Assembly (NCBI GenBank): GCA_028829895.1
Contig: CM054179.1
Location: 54,721,391 to 54,785,390, forward strand
DNA: 64,000 nucleotides
Reading direction: 5' to 3'
DNA from: Sinotaia quadrata
Lineage: Eukaryota; Mollusca; Gastropoda; Architaenioglossa; Viviparidae
Both the position numbers and the translations under genes were made by a program. Under the pieces are notes generated by a model. The model had not been told where the DNA came from. It did not search any database and saw only the letters and a program-made list of their open reading frames with translations. Shown piece by piece: positions 52,725 through 64,000 of this stretch (position 1 is the first letter of the stretch; every line of letters begins with the position of its first letter).

Positions 52725-55700
52725 GTATTAATTTTACTGGCTATATATATAAAATGTGTTTAAGTTATTAATTATACTGGAGTTTTATTTATTTTATTAT
52801 CCCACTCAGATATATTAATCATACTGTGTTTTTACATAGCTTATAACTGTATATATCCTATTAAAATATGTTCAAGATATTAAATATATGGTGATTTTTA
52901 TGTATACTCTTGGATTTAAAAAGCTTTATATTCTGTCCTGATGAGTTTATGAAATCAGTTATAGTGTGTTTTAATATAGTTTTAAATTTAATATATACTA
53001 TTCTGATGAGTTGAAGAAATTAATTATAAAATATTATAACTTTGTACTATATCCTGATGAGATTAAGTAATTAATTAAACTGTGCTTCAATATAGCCATG
53101 TATTCCAATTTTCTAGCCCGATGAATTTTAGTTAGATTTTGTTTATAGATAGATTAAAAAATAGACAGATAATTAGATAGGTTGATAAAATGATAGATAA
53201 TAAATTAAAAACAATCAGCTTTTCTCCTTTATCTGTGTATGTGTGGTGGGGTGGGTGGGGGGGTGGATAGATGGGCAGACAGATAGACAGATTCTTTTCT
53301 TTGGGAAATTGTTATGAGACTTACACGTCACATGTTTAGTAAATTTAATAAACTGTTAGTTGTGTCTTTAGGGAGAGAACAAGGTGGATTGTGTAAATGA
53401 GAATTCAACATGAGCTTCATTGTTTTAAAATTTATTGTAATTTTTTTTAATTGTGGTAGTCTTCTGCCAATGAACTCAGAAGTCAGTGTCTGTACCAAGA
53501 GGAAATGTATGAAAGACATGTACTCAGAATCAATTTTTGTTATGATTGGTAGATATTAAATTTTCTGTGTCCCAACTAAAAACTCAGAATCAAAATTTGT
53601 AATCAGTAGATTATATATTGATTGTGTTTAGACTAAAAAAGTCAGTCACCAGTTGTAATAAGTAGGTTGTATATTGGTTGTGTCTGGATTAAAAATCAAG
53701 CTATTTGTAGTCAGTAGATTATATATTTGTTTGTATTTATCCTTTAGTCTATGAAGACACTTGACAAGTAATTGCATTTAAATATTTGTTCTACACATTT
53801 TTAACATTTGTCCTACACATTTTCAATATTAATTTTTGTTCTACACATTTTTAATATTTGATATACACATTAAAAGAATATTTGTTCAACAATTTTTTAA
53901 TATTTATTCTACACATTTAAAAAGTATTTGTTCTACATATTTTTAAACATTTGTTCTAACTTCTACACATTTTTTAATATTTATTCTATTAAAAAATTTC
54001 TTCAGATTGTGGGAGTGGCAGAACCTCGGGAATTTTTTAGAAACCGAGAACAACAGGAGCATAAAATTCCTGTGGAAAATGTATTTAGAGGTATGGTTAG
54101 ATTTTTAGCTTCTTTTTCAATGGCTAGATAAGTAATCTCATAGTTTTACCAAGTTATTAATTTATCTTAAAATATTTTATTATTACTAAGTTCCTTTGTT
54201 GTTATACAAGTAATAGTACATTATAAAAGACAAATAAATAAAAATACATAAATATGTATTTAATTCTATATCTGATAAGAAGATAGTATTAAAATATATT
54301 TCAAATTATTTTTGTACTTTATTTTAATTTATACAGTTATACAAAATTTTCATCCTCTTTATGATTTATAACAAAATAAGATGACTTTCTGAAAATTTAA
54401 ATTCTTTTAAAACGGCAAAACAAAATTGATTCACAACTTATTGCACAAAACTCAGGATTAATGCATAACCTATTGTACAAAATATATTTGTTATATCATC
54501 AGAAATGTAAACATTTGATATGTAACTCACTGATGATTAGACCACATGCAATTATAATAGAATGAAGCCAAGAGGATATTAACTTATATCATTAAAATTT
54601 AAATAAGGCTAAATGGATGCATAATACATTTAGTGTGGAGTGGGTTTAACTTCATTCTAAATCATTATAAGATTATTTTTCAATAAAGAATCATTTTACA
54701 GTGTAAATTTAAGTATGCTTATCGTGTATGCTTATAGAACTTAAATTATGAAAGCAAATTATATATTAATTTTGTAAAAATAAAAAGTAATTAATGAAGC
54801 AACATTTGTTTTAGAAATTTTATTTTATTCTATTGAATTTGAAACTTTAGCTTATAATTATTTACAGATTGGTGTGAGGCAGCAAAGAGGGACAAATTTG
54901 CTGACTGTGCAATTATTGCTACCCCTGACCGGGAGCATAAGGTATAGCAAATAACACACAGACAAAACAGAATTTTTTTTTTTAATTGCTTCTTGAAAGA
55001 TACATTATTTGGAATTACTCTATAGGTTACCAATACTACTAATTTTGTCAGAGAAAAATTGGAGCATACAAGAAACAACTACTGCTTAGTAAATTTGATC
55101 ATAATAGTACATTTATAGTGAATGGAATCAAATTTCCATTTATTAATTTAGTGACTCCAGCAAATTTTACTTCTGTTAAGATTCAAATTGTCATCTTCAG
55201 ATTATGTTATGAAATCCAAAGGTTTCTTTTAGGATTTTAAATGCTCTTATCAGCCAGACTTTTTAAAGTTCATTTCATTTATCCATAAATTTTGTTTATT
55301 CATCACTTGGTTCCCTATCCTTAGATAGTTTGGATTCTACTACAGTTGTGATTATATTGTTTTATTATGTAGCTAATAAAAATCCATTTATTCAAGATAT
55401 GCATCTTCTGTTTCAGGGACCAGCAATTGCCTTTGCTAAAAAAGGCTATCATATACTTCTGGAAAAACCTATGGCTGTAAGTATATTCCTGTATAATTTA
55501 GTGTATAATATAAAATTACATTCAATTGCATACTTACAGCTAAAAAAAGGGTGGGTGGGGTTGCCACTATGGAATTTGTTAAAAAAATGTACAGCAGGAG
55601 CATTTACAAAACACTAAGCTAAAAGCCATATGTTAAAAAAACAACAGCAGCAGAAGGATTGTTTATATAATTATTTTATTTTGGTTAAAATTTAAAAATA

Positions 55701-58700
55701 ACATTAGAAAAAATTGTTCAGTAAAATAACTTATGCTTTCATATGTTAACAGTCTTTTCATTTGTGTTTATTTCTTCAGGTAACAGCTGAAGACTGTAAA
55801 GAGATTGTGTCAACATGTAAAGCCAGTAACATTCTGTTAGTAGTTTGTCATGTACTCCGCTATATCCCCTGGGCAAAAAAAATCAAAGAAATCATTGATA
55901 GTGGTGAAATTGGAGATGTTGTCAACATCCAGCATACAGAGCCAGTAAGCTATTTATATCTAAAAAAAAAAGGCATTTTGACTTTCAGAAAATGTATATA
56001 GAAACTTTGTCAAAATCTTATAAGTTATTTTTGTGGGGAGAGTTCTTGTTAATTATCTTTTATTATATTTTTTTGTATTGAATGACCAGAAATTATTGTT
56101 AGCATATTTAAGTTATTTCGCATCAGCATAGAATGAGTTAAACCAGTGTCTGTCCTTGAGGAATGCTGCAGGTTGCAACAGAATAAGGAAAGTCAAGGGT
56201 CTGTTCTTGGTGGGGGGACCTGAATTAATTTAAAAATAAATACAGGATTAAATTATTTCAGTTTAAGACTAATATAATAATATCAACAGTCAGATTTCAA
56301 AAAGTCAGGAATTGTTTGCAGTTTATAACAGTAAACTTTGATTGGACATGATCATTGAATTTTAAATAGTGAGTTATGTAAACAGGCACATAGGTTTTGC
56401 TATGAAAAGCATTGTGAACAGTGATATGGAATTTCATTTACATGAATATATGTCCTTTCAGTAGTTATGAGTGAAATTAAATGAAATTTTTCTGTCGTGA
56501 TCAGAATATAAAAACAAGCATGGATAGCATTATTTTGATGCTTTTATTAATAATTAAAATACTTTCAATGTACTGAAAAAAGTCAAAATAAAGAATTTTA
56601 TTCAGTGTTCTTGCTAAATGTTTAATAAGATGAAGGCTCAGTTTTATTCAGGTGTTTTTGCTAAATGTTTAAAAAGAATAAGGCTCATATTTATTCTGTG
56701 TTTTTGCTACAAGCACAACATGCAGATGATGAACTATTTGACCAGCATACTCATAACTATGTAAGGCCTCTAGGCAATGGCTACTCATCTATTCTGCTTT
56801 TCTAGATTTGTTGAAAATTAAAGTATGTGTATGTTAAAATTTATCTAGCAAGGTATTTGCAGACATGTTGTCATCATCATTGTTTTTATCTTATAATAAT
56901 TATTATTATCATTGTATATTATTATTATTGATGCAATAATTATTATATTATAATAATGAATATGTTCTAGAAATTATGTTGGATTACTTGTGCCTCTTTT
57001 GATATATGAAGTTAACAAAATACACTAAGTTTTAATTTCTGACATATTTAGCAAAATGTTTTGTTTGCAGCTTTTAACTTGATATCTCTAAATGTATAGA
57101 GCAAAGAAGTATTGTTTTGACACACTGGAATATCATTCCAATATTTCAACTTAATACCAAACTGTTTCCTCTTACAGAAAATAATTATTTAAAATTATTA
57201 TATTTTAATAATAAAATAATCGATTGCAGCTTTGATGAAATAATTGATTTTTAACAATTATTGTTTGAGAACATTATTTTTATTTATTAATGATTCAAGT
57301 ACATAATCTTTTTGTAATTTATTGTAGTTTGCTAGCCTACCATATATTATAGATGTTTAAGCATGATTTAAATTTCCCAGAAATATTTATAGGGTTTTAA
57401 CTTGTTGGCAGCTTTTATTTGCTATTAGAATAGTTGCCTTGAAAAACTTGTTTCTCTTTTCACTTTCGAAATAGAATAATAAATAACTATTTGTCCAGTT
57501 TACTGTCATGTCATCTGTTGTTTCTGGCCAAGTTATTTTGTAATATGTTACCTTTGACTAGGTATTTATCTGTTACCGTTAACAGATTGATATCAAGTAA
57601 CCTGTTACTGTTAACAGATTGATATCAAGTAACCTGTTACTTTTAGCCAGGCTTTTGCTATGTCTTTTCGCATTGATTAGATTTTTATTATGTATTTATT
57701 GCATTTGGTCAACTGTTATCATATATTTTTGACCTGGTTGGTGTCAAGTTATCTGTTGTTTTTAGCAAAGTTATTATTAAATTTGTTGCTGTTGGCCAGG
57801 TTGGTCTCATGTAATTTGTTTTATGGTGAAGTGCATAATCTGTTGCTGTTGGTCTGTTATGAATGTTGTTTTTAGCCAGGTTGTTATGTAATATGTTGCT
57901 TTATGACCAGGTTGTCATGTATCTATTGTTTTTGGCCAACATGTTTATATCTGCTTGTTTGTAGCCAAGTTTCTATGGGATTTGTTGCTGCTTTCTAGGT
58001 TGTTGCCATGTGATGCTTTGGGCCAGTTTTTTATTATCATTCATTTTAGACAGGGCTATTGTCATGCTAACTGCTGTTTTGGGGCCAGGTTATCATGTTT
58101 GAGTTGTTTTTGGTGAGTTTGTCCTTGTATTCAAGGCTGTTATGTGTCAGTTGCTTTTGGTCAGATTGTCCTTGTATTTGTTGTTTTTAGCCAGTTATCA
58201 TGTATAGGATGCTTTTGGTCACGTTGTCCTTGTATTGTTTTTGGCCAGATTATCATGTATCAGTTGCTTTTTGTTACATTTCCTTGTATTTGTTGTTTTA
58301 GGCCAGGTTGTCATGTATCAGTTGCTTTTTGTTACATTTCCTTGTATTTGTTGTTTTTGGCCAGGTTGTCATGTATCAGTTGCTTTTTGTTACATTGTCC
58401 TTGTATTTGTTGTTTTAGGCCAGATTATCATGTAATCCAGGGGTCTCAAACTCATTTTGTCTGGGGGCCACTGGAAGTAGAATCTGGGTGAAGCTGGGCC
58501 GCATCATTATTCCCTGCTGCCAGAGACCTGGCAACACTTCCTCTTACACAGCTCAGACACATTTGGCTTCAGGGAGGAAGCCACTGTGACCCTCAGTATG
58601 GCTTGAAGATGCTCATCAGTAAGTTTGTCCTTGAATTTTGACTTATTCAAGTTCATGGTGGAGAAGAGCTATTCACACAGATAGGTGCTCCCCAAAAGGC

Positions 58701-61700
58701 ACTTGGTCCACTTGAACATCCTGGAAAGCTCAGGGAAGGTAAGGGGCAATTCTCTCCAAAAACTGTCCAAGCTTGTCTGCTTTTCCACTCACCTCCCTGA
58801 ACTTGGCTTTGAGTTCAGAATTACACTTATGTCAATAGATCCATTTGAAGCACAGGAGGGACATCTTCCACATTGAAGAAAGGGTCAGCAAATATTTGAA
58901 AGGTGGTTCTGCAAACCTGTGATCATATTCTTTCCTGCAACATACTTCTCACCACTGAATGGTGTGCCAGAATCCATGAGTGCCTTACATGCTGGGAAAT
59001 GGCAGATCCTAAGGTATGGTAGCCCACAGGTGACAAAAACTATAAAACTCCCAGGGTGCATGAGAAAAATGTGCGGGCCACACTATCACTTAACTTTATT
59101 TAATATCAAGTGGGGGCCACAAAATATCGTCTGGCAGGCCGCGAGTTTGAGACCCCTGATGTAATCTAATGCTTTTAGCCAGTTGTGTCAATCTATTTTT
59201 TCTTAAGAGCATATTGTGTGATGCTTTGGGCCAGGTTGTTGTTGCAGATGGCCATATGTTATTATCATGTATCTGTTGCAAGTATTGAGATTGCCATGGC
59301 CATTATCATGTTAGCTATTGCGATTGCTTGGTCATTTTCGAACAGACTTTTTCATGTTATCTGTTGCTTTTGGCCAGGTTGGTTTCTGGCACTTTGCACA
59401 CTCATTCGTCAGAGGTAATTGGCACAAAGAAGCAACCAGTTCAAATTCTTTGCTTGCCAAATGTTGCCATGATGTTGACCTTATAAATTATTGGATGTCA
59501 CCTCAAAAATGTTTCCGGACCTCTTCATTTGGTCATCTGTCTCACTTTCGGGAGACTGATAAGGTAGATAAATGATGTGTTACTTATGCATGATGTTTGC
59601 CTGTGTCATGCTCTGAGGAACCATATGGCATTTCTGTTTAACACTACAAAATTGCAACTATCCATGTACCCTTGTATGATCATGAGGATGGTATTTACTT
59701 TCATATATTTATGCTTATGTACTTTTTATTTATTTTATTTAATGCTTTTGTTTAAGGTTGGGTTTTGGCACTTTGCACACTCATATGTACGTGGCAACTG
59801 GAGAAATGAAAAAGAAAGTTCAAATTCCCTGCTGGCTAAGTGTTGTCATGATGTAGATCTCATCAAATATTGGATGGGAAATGGCAGAACTTGTTTGCAT
59901 GTATCATCATTTGGCAGTCTAGCACATTTTAGAAAAGAAGACAAGGTGCGAATGACAGTATAATTCATATCTTAAATCATTTGAAATCTAAAAAACAAGC
60001 CATTCATCAACATCTATAGGTAGATTACAAGATGTACCATTTTGCACTCTATTGTAGTTTGGCCATTTCACTTGCATCACTGAATAAAAGCAAAAGTTAT
60101 AGATTATGTCCTCAGAAAACATATATTACAAAGCAAAAGTTATAGATTATCTCCCCAGGAAATATATTACAATGCAAAAGTTATAGATTATCTCCCTTAG
60201 AAACATATATTACAAGTCAATAGTTATAGATTATCTCCCCAAGAAACATATATTACAAGTCAATAGTTATAGATTATCTCCCCAAGAAACATATATTACA
60301 AAGCAAAAGTTATAGATTATCTCCTCAGGAAACATATAATACAAAGCATCAGTTACAAGCATTAACAAGGAAAAGATTATTTTCTTTTTTTTTATTATGT
60401 CTTCAGAAAGCTCTTATTTGTTATGGAGAAGGTGTATAATAGTTTTCACAAAATTTAATTTGCAAACCCTTTTTAAATTACCTATTGTACTGGTATGTCA
60501 CCTATCCCACAGCCCAATCTTTTGTCTTTATTTTTAGTCATTAATTTATTTTCTGCTACATACCTCTTAACATCCTTTTGTTTTCTTCACTTTTGGACAG
60601 CACTGATTTGTAAATTAAATTGAATTGTTTTATTTTATTTTACTCTATTTATTTCATTTACAATAATATACACTTTATTCAAAATAACTGATGTGATACA
60701 CTAGGTTTAACTGCCAATTGCAATTCAGTTAACATTTCATAATCAGTATTTTGAAAGACATGTTTTGTTACACATCATTTATCACTTATAAAGAACTTGT
60801 GAAGAAAAACAAAAGTTTGAGAGTGAAAATAGGCTAATTAAATAGTCATACATGTTTTGATTAAGTTTAAAGACTGAAATGGAATCTAGTTCAACCATGC
60901 AAATGAGATCAGTCAGTAGATTTAAAGTCCTCTGATTTTGTATATAAAATTTCAAAGTCAATAGTATTATGTATATAAAATGTCAAAGTCATAGTTGCAA
61001 ATGATATTGCAATATACATAATCAAAAGAATGTGAGATTTTCAATGTTACTACTAATGTTACTGATGATGACAGGATGAGGTAAACAGCCACTCTTATAT
61101 ATTGAAGATATGGCAATTGGCAAAAGGAAACCGAGCTCTGCATGAACGTCTAATGCTATTGCAGTCCTTAACTGCATGTAGAACAAAGAAATAGCCTTAA
61201 CTGGATCTTAGCCCAGAGCATTTTAAGCATTTTTGTGTCGTCATGTGGCATTCCTCATGCATGATTGAGAGTTTTGGTTTCTATTTCACTTTTAACCCTA
61301 AAATAATATTTGTAAAAGTTGCTGGCTACTGAAACTTTTCTAGATGTTTAGAAATATTGACATTACTGAAATATCTGATTTTATAAACATACATTTGAAG
61401 TGGATTTCTGTTCACTTGGTCTTTATATATTATATTATATAAACAATTGAAAGACATGTTCTAAGAGATTTTCAATGCTATCAGTGGACACAACTCCACA
61501 AGCCTTTGAGTGTGATGATGACACTGAGAGTCAAGCATGCACTCTGTTATATTTAAAGTTGTCACTTTCTGAAAGCATAACTTGTCTGCATGAACGTTTC
61601 ATGCTAATGCATACCATTATAACTGCCGGAGAACATAAAGCATGGTTTGTCTGCATTTCAATCCCAAACGCTATTTATTCTGTTTTCAGTTTCCTCATTA

Positions 61701-64000
61701 CCAAACAAATAAAATAGTAACTTGTGAATCAATGCAAGCTTGAAATATTTTATCTTTATAACCTAAATAACACTATTTTACAGATGCATAACTTAAACTA
61801 AAAGTTCTGAACTATATTTATAAATAGTAACTGCTTTAACTTTTGTCAAGATGTTTGAAAAAGCTGACACTACATGTATACAATATGTTTATTGTAAAAT
61901 ATGTATTTAACTTAATAATGTTAAACTTGTTTTCAAATGAAAACAAATAAATAATTGACATTTGTAAGCATTCTACTTCAGGGAAGAAATATAAAGAAAT
62001 ACAAATTGGAGGGCTGTTTGCTGAGTTAAAAATCGACTAAACATTCACAAAATCAGTGTAACTAGAAATTATTCCTTTGTCAGATTGTTTCTTATCAAAA
62101 TTTATTATTGTATATATAAATAATTTGAAAGTATGAGTCAACATAACCAAAACTGACAATCACAAGTTTTTCTTTAACATGACAAGGGTAGCATTAAAAC
62201 AGTTGTAACCTTTTATTGTTGTAACCTTTTATTTATTTTTATTTATATATAACAAAATATTCTTCTCTATTCTTAATGTCGAGCTAGCCAGTGGGAGGAG
62301 GATCAAGATGCTGCAACTGTAGTGTGGAGCCAAATTGTCCATATTCTGCCAAAAAGATCTATTTAGACTCTGTGAAACAGGTGACATGCCACAGTTTTAT
62401 ATTTTCATCTTATTTTGGTAGAGAGAGAGAGAGAGAGAGACATTATATATACATACAAGATTTACAGATGCTATGTATACATGATATACATAGATACACA
62501 CACCCACGCTTGATTTTCATAAAATATATATATAAATAAAATAGAGTAAGAGAGAGAGATGATATGTAGAGACAGATAAAGGAAAATTGACAGACAGACA
62601 TGATATTTATAGTCAGTACATTAGGACATCGATTATTCAGACTAATTGGGATCAAAATAGGTTTGGATAATCAAACATACATGAGAATACCCAGTTTATA
62701 CAAAATCAAATATAATTAGACCTACAATTAATTTTTGAATGCAAGGTTATTACTCATGTATTTTGAAATATGAAGCATTATAAAAAAAATAATTGATTTA
62801 AGAAATGGTTTGTAAATAATAACTAAATGTTTTGAAGAAACAATATGTGTTGTATTTATTTTTAATATAACCTAATTGTTTACACAGTTTCAACTATAAA
62901 TCACTCTTTTTTATACTTAAACAACAAATAATTTCAGAAAATAAGATTATAATGAGTGTTGAAAGAATTTATTTTTTTTTACAAAACAATGATGCAACAA
63001 TGCATCAAGATTGGGGGTGTGGTGGTGATGGTTTGGATAATTGACATTCTACTGTATATACAAGGTTGGATCATTGCTTATTCAAACTACATTTTGTAAA
63101 TGCATTTTATATATTTTTGTTTGTTGTAAATACAATTATTTTTGTTACAATGTAATTTTGCATGTATGTTCATATTATTTTGTTATATTAGCTTGACCTT
63201 TTTTGTATTTTAAATACTTGATACAAAGATCTTGTGTATATTTAATTATTGTAATGCACTTAGAATTTTTATAAGATTAAGTCCTTTATAATCTCCCAAT
63301 GGAAGTAAAAGATTAAAGCTTTTGCTAGGTAGCATGCCCTTGGTCGGAATAATGTCCCTTTAATACGATAGAGTAAGATATGGACTGAATAAAAACAGAG
63401 GTAGGGAAAGGTAGGGAAAGGGTGGGTGGAGCCTGTGTGTATGCATCTATAGTAAGTAGTCAAGAAAAACTTACTTATTTCACTTAGAAATTTTTTTTCT
63501 CCACCTTACAACCAGTTATGCATGCACTAGAAGATTCACACTTTTGACATGAGAATTATAGTTTACTCTGGATGTTTGCAATGTTCCATAGTGTTTAGAT
63601 GCCTGTTCTTGTTGCTAGAATGCTGTGTATTAAAAACTAAAGAATTTAAGTTTACTTTGGATGTTTTCAATATTTTTTTTCTTGTCACTAGAATGCTGTG
63701 TATTAAAAACTAAAAAAAGTGAACCAGATGGTCTTTTTAAAATCTGGGGTTGGATTTGAACATATTCACCCAGGTGTTACCTAGTCCATATCTGCAGTCT
63801 TGATCTGTTTTTTATTCCAAAACTTCATAACTAGTATTGTTTTTATTTTATTTCTTAAATTGGAACTTTAAGAAATTTATTAACTAAATAAAACTGTTTA
63901 TGTTATGAATGTATAATTTGGCTAATAAAATGTTAACTATAATACAATACTTTAAATAATTAATTTTGGGTTTGTCATTAAACAGTATTATGATGGTCAT
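52599..64000 (+). CDS. Gfo/Idh/MocA-family NAD(P)-dependent oxidoreductase, 5' part
   Basis: This family uses a Rossmann N-terminal domain to bind NAD(P) and an alpha/beta C-terminal domain to bind sugars, inositols or related substrates. Exons: 52599-52724, 54006-54090, 54868-54941, 55417-55476, 55780-55944, alternative 59378-59563 or 59757-59945, 62288-62380, perhaps 63986 onward. Phases agree throughout. Visible motifs: GAGSRG (residues 22-27, dinucleotide loop), VGVAEP (end of beta-2), EKP (about 110-112, catalytic Lys), [16 protein letters not shown] (HD pair of the active site), [11 protein letters not shown]. The sequence resembles bacterial YteT-like proteins; the substrate is unknown. 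A cytosolic protein is likely: no leader is seen. The gene runs past the window end. Confidence 0.9.
52700..53075 (+). repeat. Decayed array of the first-exon donor
   Basis: The junction GAGGAGTTCAAG|GTATTAATTTTACTGG recurs downstream as TTTAAGTTATTAATTATACTGG, GATGAGTTGAAGAAATTAAT, GATGAGATTAAGTAATTAAT and others, at roughly 50-80-bp spacing. None keeps a full GT donor. Confidence 0.75.
53530..54000. repeat. Two degenerate arrays before exon 54006
   Basis: At 53530-53760 three units with AGTAGATTATATATTGATTG. At 53790-53990 eight units of about 24 bp, TATTTGTTCTACACATTTTT, which run into the pyrimidine tract of the exon 54006 acceptor. Confidence 0.8.
54006..54090 (+). CDS. Oxidoreductase exon, VGVAEP
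   Basis: Acceptor TTTCTTCAG, donor AGAG|gtatgg; phase 0 to 1. [13 protein letters not shown] is the second Rossmann strand with its acidic residue, which often sets NAD preference. Confidence 0.9.
54868..54941 (+). CDS. Oxidoreductase exon, IIATPDREH
   Basis: Acceptor TTTACAG, donor AAG|gtatag; phase 1 to 0. [13 protein letters not shown] matches the family's (V/I)-x-TPD-x-x-H strand-loop. Confidence 0.92.
55417..55476 (+). CDS. Oxidoreductase exon, catalytic EKP
   Basis: Acceptor GTTTCAG, donor GCT|gtaagt; 20 codons, phase 0 to 0. [14 protein letters not shown] holds the EKP motif whose Lys is the conserved catalytic/cofactor-contacting residue. Confidence 0.95.
55780..55944 (+). CDS. Oxidoreductase exon, CHVLRY
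   Basis: Acceptor TTCTTCAG, donor CCA|gtaagc; 55 codons, phase 0 to 0. [20 protein letters not shown] and [15 protein letters not shown] correspond to the helix and strand that lead from the Rossmann domain to the substrate domain. Confidence 0.94.
55945..57480 (+). other. Oxidoreductase intron, first part, nothing notable
   Basis: AT-rich intron DNA with a short TTATTATTAT stretch near 56900 and a two-copy repeat near 56600-56700 (TTTTTGCTAAATGTTTAA). No coding content seen. Confidence 0.5.
58438..59158 (-). mobile_element. hAT element, 721 bp, with perfect target duplication
   Basis: Perfect 16-bp terminal inverted repeats (CAGGGGTCTCAAACTC at the left; its complement at the right) flanked by ATGTAATC at 58430-58437 and 59159-59166. 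Inside, on the minus strand, is a broken hAT transposase C-terminus: [18 protein letters not shown], stop, [25 protein letters not shown], the hATC dimerisation region. It is an internally deleted, non-autonomous copy. Confidence 0.95.
58500..58850 (-). pseudogene. hAT transposase C-terminal remnant
   Basis: Frame with an internal TAG and at least one frame change. [20 protein letters not shown] and [12 protein letters not shown] are typical of the GTF2IRD2/ZBED5 type hAT C-terminus (as remembered). Non-functional as written. Confidence 0.75.
59378..59563 (+). CDS. Oxidoreductase alternative exon, version a
   Basis: Acceptor TTTTGGCCAG, donor AAG|gtagat; 62 codons, phase 0 to 0. [34 protein letters not shown] and [12 protein letters not shown] carry the active-site His-Asp. 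It shares about 44 of 62 residues with the next exon. Its acceptor ends a long array of similar acceptors. Confidence 0.92.
59757..59945 (+). CDS. Oxidoreductase alternative exon, version b
   Basis: Acceptor TTGTTTAAG, donor AAG|gtgcga; 63 codons, phase 0 to 0. [34 protein letters not shown] and [13 protein letters not shown]. The active-site motifs are kept; most changes fall in the last third, after the HD motif. Only 193 bases separate it from version a. Confidence 0.92.
60085..60360. repeat. 43-bp array AAAAGTTATAGATTATCTCC
   Basis: Six units with CCAAGAAACATATATTACAA in the oxidoreductase intron after exon version b. Confidence 0.93.
61025..61720. repeat. Diverged duplication of about 400 bp
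   Basis: GAGATTTTCAATG and CTGCATGAACGTCTAATGCT near 61030-61150 recur as GAGATTTTCAATG and CTGCATGAACGTTTCATGCT at 61466-61610. An open frame at 61475 is not supported as an exon. Confidence 0.6.
62288..62380 (+). CDS. Oxidoreductase exon, [11 protein letters not shown]
   Basis: Acceptor GAGCTAG, donor CAG|gtgaca; 31 codons, phase 0 to 0. [20 protein letters not shown] matches the Cys-rich R-C-x-x-C-x-x-E-x-x-CPYSAKK segment of YteT-like proteins. The four cysteines suggest a metal or disulfide site (inference). Confidence 0.88.
62420..63985 (+). other. Oxidoreductase intron, no exon seen
   Basis: A (GA)n run at 62420-62440, AT-rich sequence, and a two-copy repeat at 63560-63720 with GAATGCTGTGTATTAAAAAC. 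Nothing coding was recognised before 63986. Confidence 0.45.
63986..64000 (+). CDS. Possible next oxidoreductase exon, cut by the window
   Basis: CATTAAACAG followed by YYDGH in phase 0 could be the next exon. Too short to confirm. Confidence 0.35.

Larger units (their letters stand above)
57480..59377 (+). repeat. Long degenerate array of acceptor-like TTTGGCCAGGTTG
   Basis: About 25 or more units of roughly 60 bp carry TGTTGCTTTTGGCCAGGTTG with variants TTTTAGCCAGG, GACCAGG, GGGCCAGG. The last is the real acceptor of exon 59378, ATCTGTTGCTTTTGGCCAG|GTTGG. A hAT element splits it at 58438. Confidence 0.9.

Noticed and set aside
61475..61717. 80-residue frame in the oxidoreductase intron
   Set aside because: Does not match the family and is half of a diverged non-coding duplication.

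Overview
The window looks like nuclear DNA of an animal, most likely a mollusc or another lophotrochozoan. That placement is an inference from gene content and architecture: three spliced genes with GT-AG introns, AT-rich introns and intergenic DNA, long CA/TG runs, hAT transposon remnants and an extreme density of minisatellite arrays. No prokaryotic feature, tRNA, rRNA or CRISPR array was seen.

Layout. (1) About 3595-15975, plus strand: the 3' half of EXOSC10 (Rrp6, nuclear exosome 3'-5' exoribonuclease), ten exons from the HRDC domain to the stop codon; the catalytic exons lie before the window. (2) About 19266-35334, minus strand: an animal haem peroxidase of at least fifteen exons, from a secretory leader to the C-terminus. 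All catalytic and haem-linking motifs are present, but one exon near the 3' end carries an in-frame TAA. (3) 35.4-52.5 kb: gene-poor DNA made mostly of minisatellites, hAT fragments and one larger two-copy repeat, with a few weak plus-strand exon candidates. (4) About 52599-64000 and beyond, plus strand: the 5' part of a Gfo/Idh/MocA-family NAD(P)-dependent oxidoreductase. One of its exons exists as two tandem, phase-compatible versions (59378-59563 and 59757-59945), the layout expected for mutually exclusive splicing.

The main unusual signal is that many of the minisatellites are not randomly placed. Their repeat units are copies of the exon-intron junction beside them. At several donors the unit contains the end of the exon plus the 5' splice site (EXOSC10 near 7051 and 14199; peroxidase near 29901, 25729, 22736 and 20911; oxidoreductase near 52724). 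At several acceptors the unit contains the 3' splice site or branch-point region (oxidoreductase before 59378; peroxidase before 27472, 23465 and 35334; perhaps 41541). Introns of all three genes therefore hold ladders of intact and decayed decoy splice sites.

The three genes have no evident functional link. Exon borders were set by reading-frame phase, GT-AG dinucleotides and remembered family motifs. No alignment, transcript or database search was possible.
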